Source of the DNA: Nostoc sp. NOS(2021)
GTDB lineage: Bacteria; Cyanobacteriota; Cyanobacteriia; Cyanobacteriales; Nostocaceae
Direction of reading: 5' to 3'
DNA length: 64,000 nucleotides
Assembly (NCBI RefSeq): GCF_017115025.1
Contig: NZ_JABXKM010000306.1
Coordinates: 1-64,000, forward strand
How positions within the stretch are numbered: position 1 is the stretch's first letter; every line of letters starts with the position of its first letter. A program made the translations under genes and the position numbers. Under the pieces are notes generated by a model, which was not told the origin of the DNA, ran no database searches, and worked only from the letters and a program-made list of their open reading frames with translations. Shown piece after piece: positions 56,061 to 64,000 of the stretch.

Positions 56061-58109
56061 ATGAACGAAAAAGTAAAATCGGGTTCGCGGAATGTTGCAA
56101 TTGTCGGGCCTTATTTAAGTGGAAAAACCACTCTACTAGAAAGCTTGTTATTTGTCACAGGGGCAATTTCCCGCAAAGGGAGTGTTAAGGACAGCAATAC
56201 AGTGGGAGATTGTGCTGCCGAGTCGCGCGATCGCCAGATGAGTGTAGAAGTCAGCGCCGCTAGCACTGAGTATAACGGTCTTCGCTTCACTTTTATTGAT
56301 TGTCCGGGAAGTGTAGAATTTGCCCAAGAAACTTACAATGCTTTAATCGGAGTCGATGCAGCAATTGTAGTTTGCGAACCCATCCGCGATCGCGTCCTCA
56401 CCCTTGCCCCTCTATTTAAATTCCTGGACGATTGGGAAATTCCTCACCTCGTCTTTGTAAATAAAATGGATCGGGCAAATATTCACGTTTTGGAAACGTT
56501 ACACGCCTTGAAAGCAGTTTCTAGCCGTCCTTTGGTAGCGCATCAATATCCCATCATGAACGGGGAACAACTCACCGGCTTTATTGATATGGTGAGTGAA
56601 CAGGCATATAAATATCATCCAGGCGCACCTGCTGATCCTATTCCCTTCCCCGAAAGTTTAAAAGAAGAAGAACATACAGCACGGGCAGAAATGCTCGAAG
56701 CCTTAGCAAATTTTGACGACCATTTACTCGAAGAACTTTTAGAAGACATCGAACCACCCCAAGAAGAAATCCTCAAAGATTTAAAAATGGAATTAGGGGC
56801 AGATTTAGTAGTGCCCGTTTTCTTTGGTATTGCAGAACAAGATTATGGTGTTAGACCTCTATTAGAAGCCTTGTTACGGGAAGCCCCCGAACCAGAAACC
56901 ACAGCAGAACGTCGTTTAAAAAACATCAAAGGTGATACAGCTTTAGCACAGGTATTAAAAACTTATTACACTCCCCAAGGTGGCAAACTCTCTCTCGTGC
57001 GTGTTTGGCGGGGCAAATTAACTGATGGTATTGTCCTCAATGGCATTCGCACTGGTGGAATTTACCGCCTCATGGGACAACAACAGCAGTTCGTTAACCA
57101 AGTTAGTGCTGGTGAAATTGTCGCATTGAGCCGTTTAGAAGGAGTCAAAACAGGCGATACAATCTCTATAGAACAGCAGTCGGCAATAAAATTACCCAAA
57201 GCTGCACAGTTGGAACCTGTGTATGCTCTCGCCATTACACCAGAAAAGCGTAACGATGAAGTTAAACTCAGCAGTGCCATTACCAAGTTGTTAGAAGAAG
57301 ATTCCTCACTTGCTTGGGAACAACACGGCGATACTCACGAAGTAATTCTGTGGGGTCAAGGCGAAATTCATTTGCAAGTCACCCTCGACAGACTGCGCCG
57401 CAAATATAACTTGCCGATGACAACTCATTTGCCGCAAGTGCCTTACAAAGAAACCATCCGCAAAACGGTGGCTTCAGTTCATGGACGCTACAAGCATCAA
57501 AGTGGTGGTCACGGACAGTTTGGTGATGTATTTCTCGACATCAAGCCTTTACCACGCGGTACAGGCTTTAATTTTAATGAAACCATTGTCGGCGGCGTGA
57601 TTCCTAAACAGTACATTTCTGGCGTGGAAATGGGCGTGCGGGAATTTCTGACACATGGGCCTTTGGGCTTTCCAATAGTGGATTTGGCGGTAACTCTGAC
57701 TAATGGTTCGTATCACAACGTTGACAGTTCCGAACAAGCCTTTAAGCAAGCTGCCCGATTAGCAATGCAAACGGGGATACCCCAAGGGGAACCTACGCTG
57801 TTAGAACCGATTTTGCGGGTGGAGGTGACAACACCTAGCGAATTTACCTCCAAGGTGCTGCAACTGGTGAGTGGTAGACGGGGGCAAATTTTAGGCTATG
57901 AGGGTAAAAATGATTGGCAAGGCTGGGATAATGTCTCTGCATACTTGCCACAAGCAGAGATGCAGAATTTTATTGTAGAGCTGCGATCGCTCACTCTTGG
58001 CGTTGGTTCTTTCCATTGGGAATATGACCATCTTCAAGAAGTGCCGGAAAAGCTTGCTGAACGTGTGATTCAAAGTAATGGTAATGGTGGTAACAGCAAC
58101 GGCAAGTAG
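56061..58109 (+). CDS. Elongation factor G-like GTPase (divergent paralogue)
   Basis: About 682 residues from the ATG at 56061, chosen because GGGAGG lies just before it. EF-G domain order is intact: G1 GPYLSGKT, G3 DCPGSVEF, G4 NKMD, domain II, then domains III-V with GHGQFGDVFL (domain IV) and a C-terminal domain ending in SNGNGGNSNGK. The catalytic His of the canonical DTPGH is Ser here, and the switch I TxxD/GITI signature is replaced by AAESRDRQMSV. So it is not the housekeeping EF-G but a paralogue of the EF-G-like group. The role is unclear. Confidence 0.88.
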   Translation: MNEKVKSGSRNVAIVGPYLSGKTTLLESLLFVTGAISRKGSVKDSNTVGDCAAESRDRQMSVEVSAASTEYNGLRFTFIDCPGSVEFAQETYNALIGVDAAIVVCEPIRDRVLTLAPLFKFLDDWEIPHLVFVNKMDRANIHVLETLHALKAVSSRPLVAHQYPIMNGEQLTGFIDMVSEQAYKYHPGAPADPIPFPESLKEEEHTARAEMLEALANFDDHLLEELLEDIEPPQEEILKDLKMELGADLVVPVFFGIAEQDYGVRPLLEALLREAPEPETTAERRLKNIKGDTALAQVLKTYYTPQGGKLSLVRVWRGKLTDGIVLNGIRTGGIYRLMGQQQQFVNQVSAGEIVALSRLEGVKTGDTISIEQQSAIKLPKAAQLEPVYALAITPEKRNDEVKLSSAITKLLEEDSSLAWEQHGDTHEVILWGQGEIHLQVTLDRLRRKYNLPMTTHLPQVPYKETIRKTVASVHGRYKHQSGGHGQFGDVFLDIKPLPRGTGFNFNETIVGGVIPKQYISGVEMGVREFLTHGPLGFPIVDLAVTLTNGSYHNVDSSEQAFKQAARLAMQTGIPQGEPTLLEPILRVEVTTPSEFTSKVLQLVSGRRGQILGYEGKNDWQGWDNVSAYLPQAEMQNFIVELRSLTLGVGSFHWEYDHLQEVPEKLAERVIQSNGNGGNSNGK

Positions 58110-58145
58110 TTTGGGATTTGTTGGGAATCCATTGACTTTATATTT

Positions 58146-58170
58146 AAGGACACCCACAAGAGGTGTCCTT
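58146..58170 (+). terminator. Intrinsic terminator after the EF-G-like gene
   Basis: AAGGACACC pairs with GGTGTCCTT around a 7-base loop, followed by GATTTTA. 37 bp past the stop. Confidence 0.7.
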
Positions 58171-58581
58171 GATTTTATGCAGATTTTTCTTCTTTTGTAG
58201 TGTTTGCGATTCATAAGCAGGGATTCATATCATGTCCGCTTAATCACTTATCAAAAAACTCTGCGCGTCCTTGCGTCGAGGCGAATATTAGCGATCGCTT
58301 AAACATTGGGTCTTGTTTGCTAGGCTAAAGCGGAAGACCCCGCGTCCCCGCGTCGAGGTGAATATTAGCGATCGCTTAAAGATAGGTTTTGTTTGCTAGG
58401 CTAAAGCGGAAGATTTAAAATTTAGGTAGATAATCAAGGCTAAATAATCTCTATGGCTCACTCCACTATGTCAACTGTTTATCTTTACTGAGTTATTGGC
58501 CTTAGATAAGACTAGACTTTTTCGCTAAATAATAGCGAATTAAATTAATCAAGTAGAAATTATTGAGATTGTAGCTAAACA
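58171..58581. other. Spacer before the kinase-receiver-MBL operon
   Basis: Holds an isolated ATATCATGTCCGC end (58227-58239), a tandem 77-bp duplication (58265-58418) and about 160 bp of AT-rich DNA that should carry the operon promoter. No gene. Confidence 0.5.
58265..58418. repeat. 77-bp tandem duplication
   Basis: Two head-to-tail copies starting GCGTCC, each containing GCGTCGAGG, AATATTAGCGATCGCTTAAA and TTGTTTGCTAGGCTAAAGCG. The copies differ by only a few bases. Each has one HIP1 octamer. Confidence 0.8.
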
Positions 58582-60636
58582 ATGATGCATTTTAAGTTTT
58601 CACCCAAAATTCTGCAAAGGCTGGGAGAAGAACTCATTCCAAACCCAGACCAAGGAATCATCGAACTGGTTAAGAACTCTTATGATGCTGATGCTACTGA
58701 ATGCACAGTAGAACTTATCAAAACTAACGCCATAGGTGGCTTGATTATTATTTCAGATAACGGTGTTGGTATGGATAAAGATGCCATTAGCGAGGGATGG
58801 CTGGTGCTAGGCCGCTCGAAAAAAGCTATCCGTGAAGTTACTCAATTAGGTCGCTTACCTGTAGGTAATAAAGGATTAGGTAGGTTAGCGGCTCTACAGA
58901 TGGGTTCTCAAGTATTATTGAAAACTAGACCTAAAGATGAGCCAGGAGTTGAATATTCTTTAACGATTAATTGGGATGATTTTGAGGAAGCTGATGTATT
59001 AGAAGATGTTGCTTTTGATGTCCAAAAAAGTATCACAGATAAAGAGTATGGAACTGATATTATCGTCAGCAATCTTAAAAAGATATTTAATAAACGTGAT
59101 ATCCAAAGACTAGCTAGGGAACTTTTACTGCTAGCAGATCCATTTGACAATCATGTAGGTTTTCGCCTTAAACTTATTGCCCCAGAATTTTCTGAAATTG
59201 AAAAACAAGTAAACAATGCTTACTTTGATTATGCCGAATATCATTTGCAAGCTAGTATAAATGAATTTGGGATTGCTGAAGCAAGATTGCTGGACTGGCA
59301 GAAGAACGTAATTTTTCATGCAAAACATAATGCTATTTCTCAACAAGAGCTTTACAAAACACCTCGAACAGAATTTGAACTGTGGGTATTCTTTCTAAAT
59401 CCTCAAACTTTTTCAGCTAGAAAAACTTCTATTTCTTTCACACAAGTTAGAGAATGGCTTGCTCAAGTAGGGAATGTTCGTCTCTACCATCGAGGTTTAC
59501 GGGTAAAACCCTATGGAGATTCGGACGATGATTGGTTGAACTTAAATTATGCACGAGCAAGAAATCCAGAGGTTCGTCCTTCAACAAAAACAGTTATTGG
59601 TAGAGTAATTGTTAATGACCCTGACGATATCTTACTTCAGAAAACTGATCGGCTTGGTTTTATTGAAAATGAAGCTTTTTTAGAGTTAAAACGCTTCGCA
59701 GTTGATGTGTTGGAATGGATGGCGAAAGAAAGGCTTAAAGTCACTGAAACGCAAAGACAAAGGATTAAGAAACAAGTTCCTCGTGATCTTACAGAAGCTA
59801 AAGCCAGAATTGAAGAAGTTATTGAAGCAGAAGTTCCTCAAGAATCTCGTCCTCAAGTCATAGAAGCTGTTCAGCAATACGAAACTGTAACAGAACGTGA
59901 AACCAAGGTATTACGTGAAGACCTTCAGTTGTATCGCAGTCTAGCTACAGCCGGAACAACCGCAGCAGTTTTCGCTCATGAATCTGCTAAACCAGTGACT
60001 TCAATTGCAAAAATAGCTAACAGAATAGAAAAAAAGGGTAAAGAAATTCTGGGAGAAAAGTATGAACAATATTTCGGAGAACCAGTTAGAAAGCTTTATC
60101 AAGTAAGTAAGTCATTACTACGCTTTTCTAATTTTCCACTGCATCTGTTGAAACGAGAAAAACGTCGTGCAGGTGTTGTAGATGTCCATAGTGTTCTTGA
60201 TGATATCGTCGCACTTTTTCAAAGTTTTTTTGATGAAGGTGAAATTCAAGTTATCAAAGAAAAAGTTGATACTAAACCTTGCATTTATGGAAGCGAGGCT
60301 TTGCTAGAAGCAATTATTACAAATCTTTTAACAAATGCTATAAATGCTTTTAATGTCGAAGGTGGACGCATAGAAGAACGTCAAGTAATTATCAGAACTG
60401 AAACTGAAGGAAGTAATTTAAAAATTAAAGTTTTAGATAACGGTTCAGGAATTCATAATATAAAATTAGACGAAATTTGGCTACCTGGTACAACTACTAG
60501 GCAAGATGGTACAGGTTTAGGATTGACTATTGTGAGAGATTCTGTAGCTGATATGGGAGGCTCGGTAGATGCAATTCCAAAAGGTGAATTAGGTGGAGCA
60601 GAATTTATTGTAGAATTAACACTTATTAGTGAGTAA
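58582..60636 (+). CDS. Histidine kinase with two GHKL ATPase domains
   Basis: 684 residues. The N-terminal part is a MutL/Hsp90-type GHKL ATPase: ELVKNSYDADA (Glu28, Asn32), DNGVGM (59-64), GNKGLG (95-100). A middle region resembles the transducer half of such ATPases and ends in a charged coiled coil (about 395-450). A second, histidine-kinase half has a phosphoacceptor-like FAHESAKPVTS (His466), NLLTNAINAF (about 578), DNGSGI and GTGLGLTIV (about 641). Two nucleotide-binding sites in one kinase is unusual. No membrane segment. The receiver gene starts 5 bp downstream. AT-rich and accessory in character. Confidence 0.85.
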   Translation: MMHFKFSPKILQRLGEELIPNPDQGIIELVKNSYDADATECTVELIKTNAIGGLIIISDNGVGMDKDAISEGWLVLGRSKKAIREVTQLGRLPVGNKGLGRLAALQMGSQVLLKTRPKDEPGVEYSLTINWDDFEEADVLEDVAFDVQKSITDKEYGTDIIVSNLKKIFNKRDIQRLARELLLLADPFDNHVGFRLKLIAPEFSEIEKQVNNAYFDYAEYHLQASINEFGIAEARLLDWQKNVIFHAKHNAISQQELYKTPRTEFELWVFFLNPQTFSARKTSISFTQVREWLAQVGNVRLYHRGLRVKPYGDSDDDWLNLNYARARNPEVRPSTKTVIGRVIVNDPDDILLQKTDRLGFIENEAFLELKRFAVDVLEWMAKERLKVTETQRQRIKKQVPRDLTEAKARIEEVIEAEVPQESRPQVIEAVQQYETVTERETKVLREDLQLYRSLATAGTTAAVFAHESAKPVTSIAKIANRIEKKGKEILGEKYEQYFGEPVRKLYQVSKSLLRFSNFPLHLLKREKRRAGVVDVHSVLDDIVALFQSFFDEGEIQVIKEKVDTKPCIYGSEALLEAIITNLLTNAINAFNVEGGRIEERQVIIRTETEGSNLKIKVLDNGSGIHNIKLDEIWLPGTTTRQDGTGLGLTIVRDSVADMGGSVDAIPKGELGGAEFIVELTLISE

Positions 60637-60641
60637 GTTTT

Positions 60642-61343
60642 ATGAGTATGACACAAGTTTTCAATGATATAAAAATAGCGATAATTGATGATGATAAAAA
60701 TCTAGCTGAGGTAACAGCTTGGGAAGTAGAAGAAGCAGGCTATCAAACATTTGTATTAGACAATAGACACTTTCACAATGTCAGTGACTTGGTATCACTT
60801 ATTAGAGAAAATGCTCAAGGTGCTGTGTGTGATCACCGATTGAGTAATTCTGGATTTGCTAACTTTTATGGAGCAGAATTAGTTGCAAATCTATACGATT
60901 TTAAATTCCCATCATTGTTAATAACTCAGTATACAGAAATGGATACATCTTTTTCGATTAGAAAATGGAGACACAAAATACCTGTACTACTAAGTCGAGA
61001 AGAAGCCGACGCTTCAAGCATTGCTAAGGGAATAGAAGATTGTACCTTAGAACTTTCTGGTAAAATACCGAGTACTAGAAAACCTCGTAGAACGATAGTT
61101 AGGATTACTAATATTGATGAAGAATCTCATGAACCTGTTGTAGATGCATTTGTTCCAGGTTGGAATCCCCATAAGGCTGTTCGTTTTCCAGCTTCTCTGA
61201 TTCCAGAAAATATTAGAGTTTTATTAAAACCAAATATCCGTTTATTTGCTCACGTAAACACAGGAGCAGAAAAATCTGATGACCTATATTTTGAAAAATT
61301 TGAATTAGCACCTGAACCCGATGAAGATGATGGACTTGCCTGA
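60642..61343 (+). CDS. Receiver-domain protein with unknown C-terminal domain
   Basis: 233 residues. The N-terminal receiver has acidic Asp16-18 (AIIDDDKN), phosphoacceptor Asp64 (AVCDHRLSN) and the switch Thr in LLITQYTE, so it looks phosphorylatable. The C-terminal 95 residues (RTIVRITNIDEES, then FPASLIPENIRVLL, KPNIRLFAHVN) form a beta-rich domain that is not a known DNA-binding output. It sits 5 bp after the kinase and overlaps the MBL gene by up to 23 bp, so the three proteins must act together, probably as kinase, receiver and effector. Confidence 0.8.
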   Translation: MSMTQVFNDIKIAIIDDDKNLAEVTAWEVEEAGYQTFVLDNRHFHNVSDLVSLIRENAQGAVCDHRLSNSGFANFYGAELVANLYDFKFPSLLITQYTEMDTSFSIRKWRHKIPVLLSREEADASSIAKGIEDCTLELSGKIPSTRKPRRTIVRITNIDEESHEPVVDAFVPGWNPHKAVRFPASLIPENIRVLLKPNIRLFAHVNTGAEKSDDLYFEKFELAPEPDEDDGLA

Positions 61344-62340
61344 ATTGATTATTTTAGATGTTGGACATGGAAATTGTGCGTTAATCAGAGATGCAAATGA
61401 TGCGATGGTTATTGACTGTCCACCTGGGGGTACTTTGGCAGAAACTCTTGAGCATCTATCTATTAAAGAAATTTTACATATCCTCATTTCTCATTCTGAT
61501 GCAGATCATATTGGAGGTATCATTGACTTACTCTCAAATGAAGATATCAAAATTCACAACGTACATATAAACCCTGATGCAATTAAGAAAAGTGCAATTT
61601 GGTTAGATTTACGTATTGCTTTAAAAGACGCACGCCAACGCTTTAGAACTAACGTTTCATCAGAATTGACAACAACAAAAACGGGAAGTTTGAACATTGG
61701 TTCAGTTAATATAGAAATCCTTGCACCAACACCTGAATTAAATTTAGGTGGTGCTGGAGGAACAGATTTACAAGGAAGGCGATTAACTTCTAACTCAATA
61801 TCAGCCGTTATCGGTATAGTTCACGATTCTCACAGAGTGGCTATATTAGCGGCAGATATTGATAATGTAGGCTTTGATAATTTGATTCAAGATCAAAAGA
61901 GTTTGAGTGCTGATATACTTATTTTTCCTCATCATGGTGGAAGACCAGGGAGTGCAGATCCTAAAATATTTGCCCAGCAATTTTGCACTTTTATCCAACC
62001 AAAGTTAATAATATTCTCAATTGATCGGAATCGTTTTAATAATCCCCGCACAGAAATAGTAGAGGGTATTATTTCTTCAGTTCCAGATGCTCATATTTTA
62101 TGCACTCAATTATCCCAACAATGTGCTGCTGCTCTTCCTAGTTCAAAGCCTACACATTTAACTAAACTTCCTGCCAGAGGGCTTAATAGTAATAGCTGTT
62201 GTGGAGGAACTATTACTCTTAAAATAGATGGTAGCAGAACAAGTTATGCTGAGATGGCTTTACATAAAGAATTTATTGTTAGTCAAGTAGCTAGCCCAAT
62301 ATGTCGAAAGTTTTTATCTATCGTCAAACCAGATAAGTAG
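61321..62340 (+). CDS. ComEC/Rec2-type metallo-beta-lactamase fold hydrolase
   Basis: 339 residues (ATG at 61321; ATGs at 61327 and 61330 are also possible). The opening IILDVGHGNCALI matches the DVGQGDA motif of the ComEC-type MBL domain. The metal site is HSDADH (58-63), an acidic residue in ILAADIDN and FPHHGG (about 202-207). No membrane segments, so it is a soluble MBL, not a DNA channel. A Ser/Cys-rich tail (LNSNSCCGG) follows. Likely the enzymatic effector of the operon, as a nuclease or phosphodiesterase. The substrate is unknown. A terminator follows. Confidence 0.8.
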   Translation: MKMMDLPELIILDVGHGNCALIRDANDAMVIDCPPGGTLAETLEHLSIKEILHILISHSDADHIGGIIDLLSNEDIKIHNVHINPDAIKKSAIWLDLRIALKDARQRFRTNVSSELTTTKTGSLNIGSVNIEILAPTPELNLGGAGGTDLQGRRLTSNSISAVIGIVHDSHRVAILAADIDNVGFDNLIQDQKSLSADILIFPHHGGRPGSADPKIFAQQFCTFIQPKLIIFSIDRNRFNNPRTEIVEGIISSVPDAHILCTQLSQQCAAALPSSKPTHLTKLPARGLNSNSCCGGTITLKIDGSRTSYAEMALHKEFIVSQVASPICRKFLSIVKPDK

Positions 62341-62422
62341 GTCGGCGCAAATAAAGCTAACTGGTGTACCCCTTCGGGGAAGCAAGCTATGTGCAACGGG
62401 GGTAGGCATCGCTCCAAGGCTG

Positions 62423-62459
62423 AGATTCCCGACTGATTATAGAATTCGGGAATCTTTTT
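62423..62459 (+). terminator. Intrinsic terminator of the kinase-receiver-MBL operon
   Basis: AGATTCCCGA pairs perfectly with TCGGGAATCT around a 13-base loop, with TTTTT at its end. It is about 83 bp past the MBL stop. Confidence 0.85.
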
Positions 62460-62963
62460 CAATCTATAAAAGGATTCGTAAATCGCACGCCCTCAACCGT
62501 CGCACCTGATGCGAAGTCTTCAGTATAAACTTATAGCTGTAAGTTTCGGGCTAATAACTAAATAGCGTTAAAAATGACAACCAAAGGCAATTTGGTATAA
62601 GCAACAGATACCTCAAAGTCGTGTTTGGGTACTTCAAAGTCGTGTTTGGGTACTTCAAAGTCGTGTTTAGGTACTCCAAAGTCGTGTTTAGGTACTTCAA
62701 AGTCGTGTTTGGGTACTTCAAAGTCGTGTTTGGGTACTCCAAAGTCGTGTTTGGGTACTTCAAAGTCGTGTTTGGGTACTCCAAAGTCGTGTTGAAGTAC
62801 TCCTAACTTTGTCGCACCGCGTCAAGTACACAGATGCGATCGCTCACTCTCGGCGTTGGTTCTTTCCACTGGATTAAAGAACTTAGTAAATAGAAAAAAT
62901 TAAGTATATTTACTAATGCAACCTATAGGATAAACTTCATTAAAATACAAATAACATGATTGA
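62460..62963. other. Repeat-rich spacer after the operon
   Basis: No supported gene. Contains the 21-bp minisatellite (62612-62800) and, from 62834, a GCGATCGCTCACTCTCGGCG stretch that matches a piece of the EF-G-like gene at 57984, continuing with TTGGTTCTTTCCA, evidently a partial duplication. Confidence 0.55.
62612..62800. repeat. 21-bp minisatellite, about nine units
   Basis: Nine tandem copies of a unit like TTTGGGTACTTCAAAGTCGTG, with T/C and G/A variants. Since 21 is a multiple of 3 and few stops occur, frames stay open on both strands: the minus strand reads repeated YPNTTLK, the plus strand FGYFKVV. Neither has an obvious ribosome site, so I treat it as non-coding. Confidence 0.8.
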
Positions 62964-63443
62964 GGTAAATCTAAAAAACTATGGATATTACAAAACTGGA
63001 CAAAAAATATCAAACCTTTCTATCCAACAAAACAAGGAAGATGGGCTTACGATAAAGTAAGTAATACTTTTGAATTAAATTGGCGAAATAAAAATAACCA
63101 AGACGAAAAAAACGCCAATAAGCCAACAGAAGGTGAACTAATTCTTTTAAGACAGCTTGGTAGAGTGACTCACATCGTTAAAATACTTGATAGTCAATTT
63201 AGTTATGTTCAAACAAATGCTGAAAATGAATTTAATATTTATCGCTATGTTGAAGTTGTTTGGATAACTGATAATTGGGATAATCCCCCAAGTACTGACG
63301 AATTCTTCGAGCCTAAAATTCATTTTCCAATGGGTGGAACTGCATATAGACTAAAAAGTATCAAAGCATTTAAACAACGTTGGGACGAGCAAGGCTTGCT
63401 TGAATTTCATAAGCACGTTCAAAAAGAATTAAAGATTGGCTAA
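62964..63443 (+). pseudogene. Hypothetical gene, start codon missing or gene remnant
   Basis: The frame is open from 62964 and reads FYPTKQGRWAYDKVSNTFEL, then TEGELILLRQLGRVTHIVKI and YRYVEVVWITDNW, ending KELKIG. It looks like genuine coding sequence before the only usable start, a GTG at 63165 (93 residues). No ATG, GTG or TTG precedes it in frame, and a TGA sits at 62961. A 34-codon ATG frame (62956-63060) overlaps in another phase, so a frameshift near 63000 is likely. Family not recognised. Confidence 0.5.
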
Positions 63444-63517
63444 CATTTTATCATTTACTGCTACGATAACTTCATACCTGCTTTTATAAACCCAGTCGTA
63501 GATTGAAGTAATTAGTG

Positions 63518-64000
63518 ATGGTAACACTTCAATTAAGACAATTAAGTGTTCCGCCGGGACATAGAGTAATACTCCACGATGTTAGCTGGCAAGAATTTGA
63601 GGCGATTTTAGAAGAACTTGGCGATCATCGAGCCGCTCGATTGGCTTACAGCAACGGAACTTTGGAGATGAGAATGCCGTTACCGAAGCATGAGAAAGCC
63701 AAAGTCATCATTGGGGATTTGGTAAAAATTCTGCTGGAGGAGTTAGAAATTGACTGTGAAACATTTGGCTCAACCACTTTCAAACGTGAAGATATGGCTT
63801 TTGGTGTAGAGCCTGATGATTCTTTCTACATTCAAAATCATGCTCGGATGATTGGTAAAGAGCGAATAGACTTGACAATTGATCCGCCACCTGATTTAGC
63901 AATTGAAGTTGATGTTACTTCCAAAACTCAACTAGATGCTTACGAAGCATTAGGAGTTCCTGAACTGTGGCGATATGAAGATGGCAAGCTAGAAATTAAT
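63518..64000 (+). CDS. Uma2 family (DUF820) nuclease-like protein, 3' end outside window
   Basis: The first 161 residues of a DUF820/Uma2 protein. It starts MVTLQLRQLSVPPGHRVILH, then YSNGTLEMRMPLPKHE, FKREDMAFGVEPDDSFYI (metal Asp) and LAIEVDVTSKTQLD (E-x-x-x-x-S-K region), and runs off the window at ELWRYEDGKLEIN. PD-(D/E)XK fold; the family is expanded in cyanobacteria and its biology is obscure. Compare the member at 17925-18629, which lacks the Lys that is present here. Confidence 0.88.
   Translation, partial: MVTLQLRQLSVPPGHRVILHDVSWQEFEAILEELGDHRAARLAYSNGTLEMRMPLPKHEKAKVIIGDLVKILLEELEIDCETFGSTTFKREDMAFGVEPDDSFYIQNHARMIGKERIDLTIDPPPDLAIEVDVTSKTQLDAYEALGVPELWRYEDGKLEIN

Noticed and set aside
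62551-62806. Repeat proteins encoded by the 21-bp minisatellite
   Set aside because: Frames are open on both strands simply because the unit is 21 bp; neither has a start context or non-repeat domain.

Overview
The window reads as chromosomal DNA of a filamentous, Nostoc-type cyanobacterium. It carries psbI of photosystem II, the fbp-tal-zwf-opcA cluster known from Nostoc, a DUF3769/LptD-like outer-membrane protein, many HIP1 octamers (GCGATCGC), heptamer STRR repeats, and many small palindromic MITE-like elements. I saw no tRNA, rRNA, CRISPR array or prophage. Species cannot be told from sequence alone.

Layout. 1-6.3 kb: tail of a WD40 protein, an alpha/beta hydrolase, a Ser/Thr kinase and recJ. 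6.3-7.1 kb: a gene-free mosaic of nested palindromic elements. 7.1-11.8 kb: secreted pentapeptide-repeat protein, cyclic-nucleotide-binding protein, DUF4241 protein, cobyrinate a,c-diamide synthase and a GC-rich glutathione S-transferase. 11.9-17.6 kb, minus strand: fbp, tal, zwf and opcA, the oxidative pentose phosphate/Calvin set in which OpcA supports G6PDH. 17.9-27 kb is accessory: a Uma2 nuclease; a DUF262 gene coupled to an unknown partner; a HopA1-like plus phosphotransferase pair like the dehydratase pairs of some RiPP pathways; a decayed type I-D Cas remnant (csc1 pseudogene, 2OG oxygenase overlapping an intact cas6); nested MITEs; and an IS5-family relic.

27-43 kb is mostly housekeeping: four-GAF histidine kinase, murJ, small outer-membrane protein, DUF3769/LptD-like protein, psbI, hexapeptide acyltransferase, alpha-glucan phosphorylase. 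43-56 kb: BrnT/CopG toxin-antitoxin pair, DUF29, DUF429, two glycosyltransferase-like genes, a CFA-synthase-like methyltransferase opposite a fatty-acid desaturase, trpS, an MTHFR-family gene, a DUF2887/Rpn-type nuclease, PsiE and a TPR lipoprotein-like protein. 56-58.1 kb: a divergent EF-G paralogue. 58.6-62.4 kb: a tight AT-rich operon of a double-GHKL histidine kinase, a receiver protein and a ComEC-type metallo-beta-lactamase hydrolase, closed by an intrinsic terminator. This is my best candidate for an undescribed signalling or defence system. The window ends with a 21-bp minisatellite, a start-less small gene and a truncated Uma2 gene.

A recurring theme is repeat invasion of genes. The same 29-bp intergenic repeat lies in frame in cas6 and in the DUF429 gene, giving both proteins the peptide DVYDGLRLR. 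recJ, the cobyrinate synthase gene and the DUF3769 gene carry similar intergenic-type sequence inside their reading frames.
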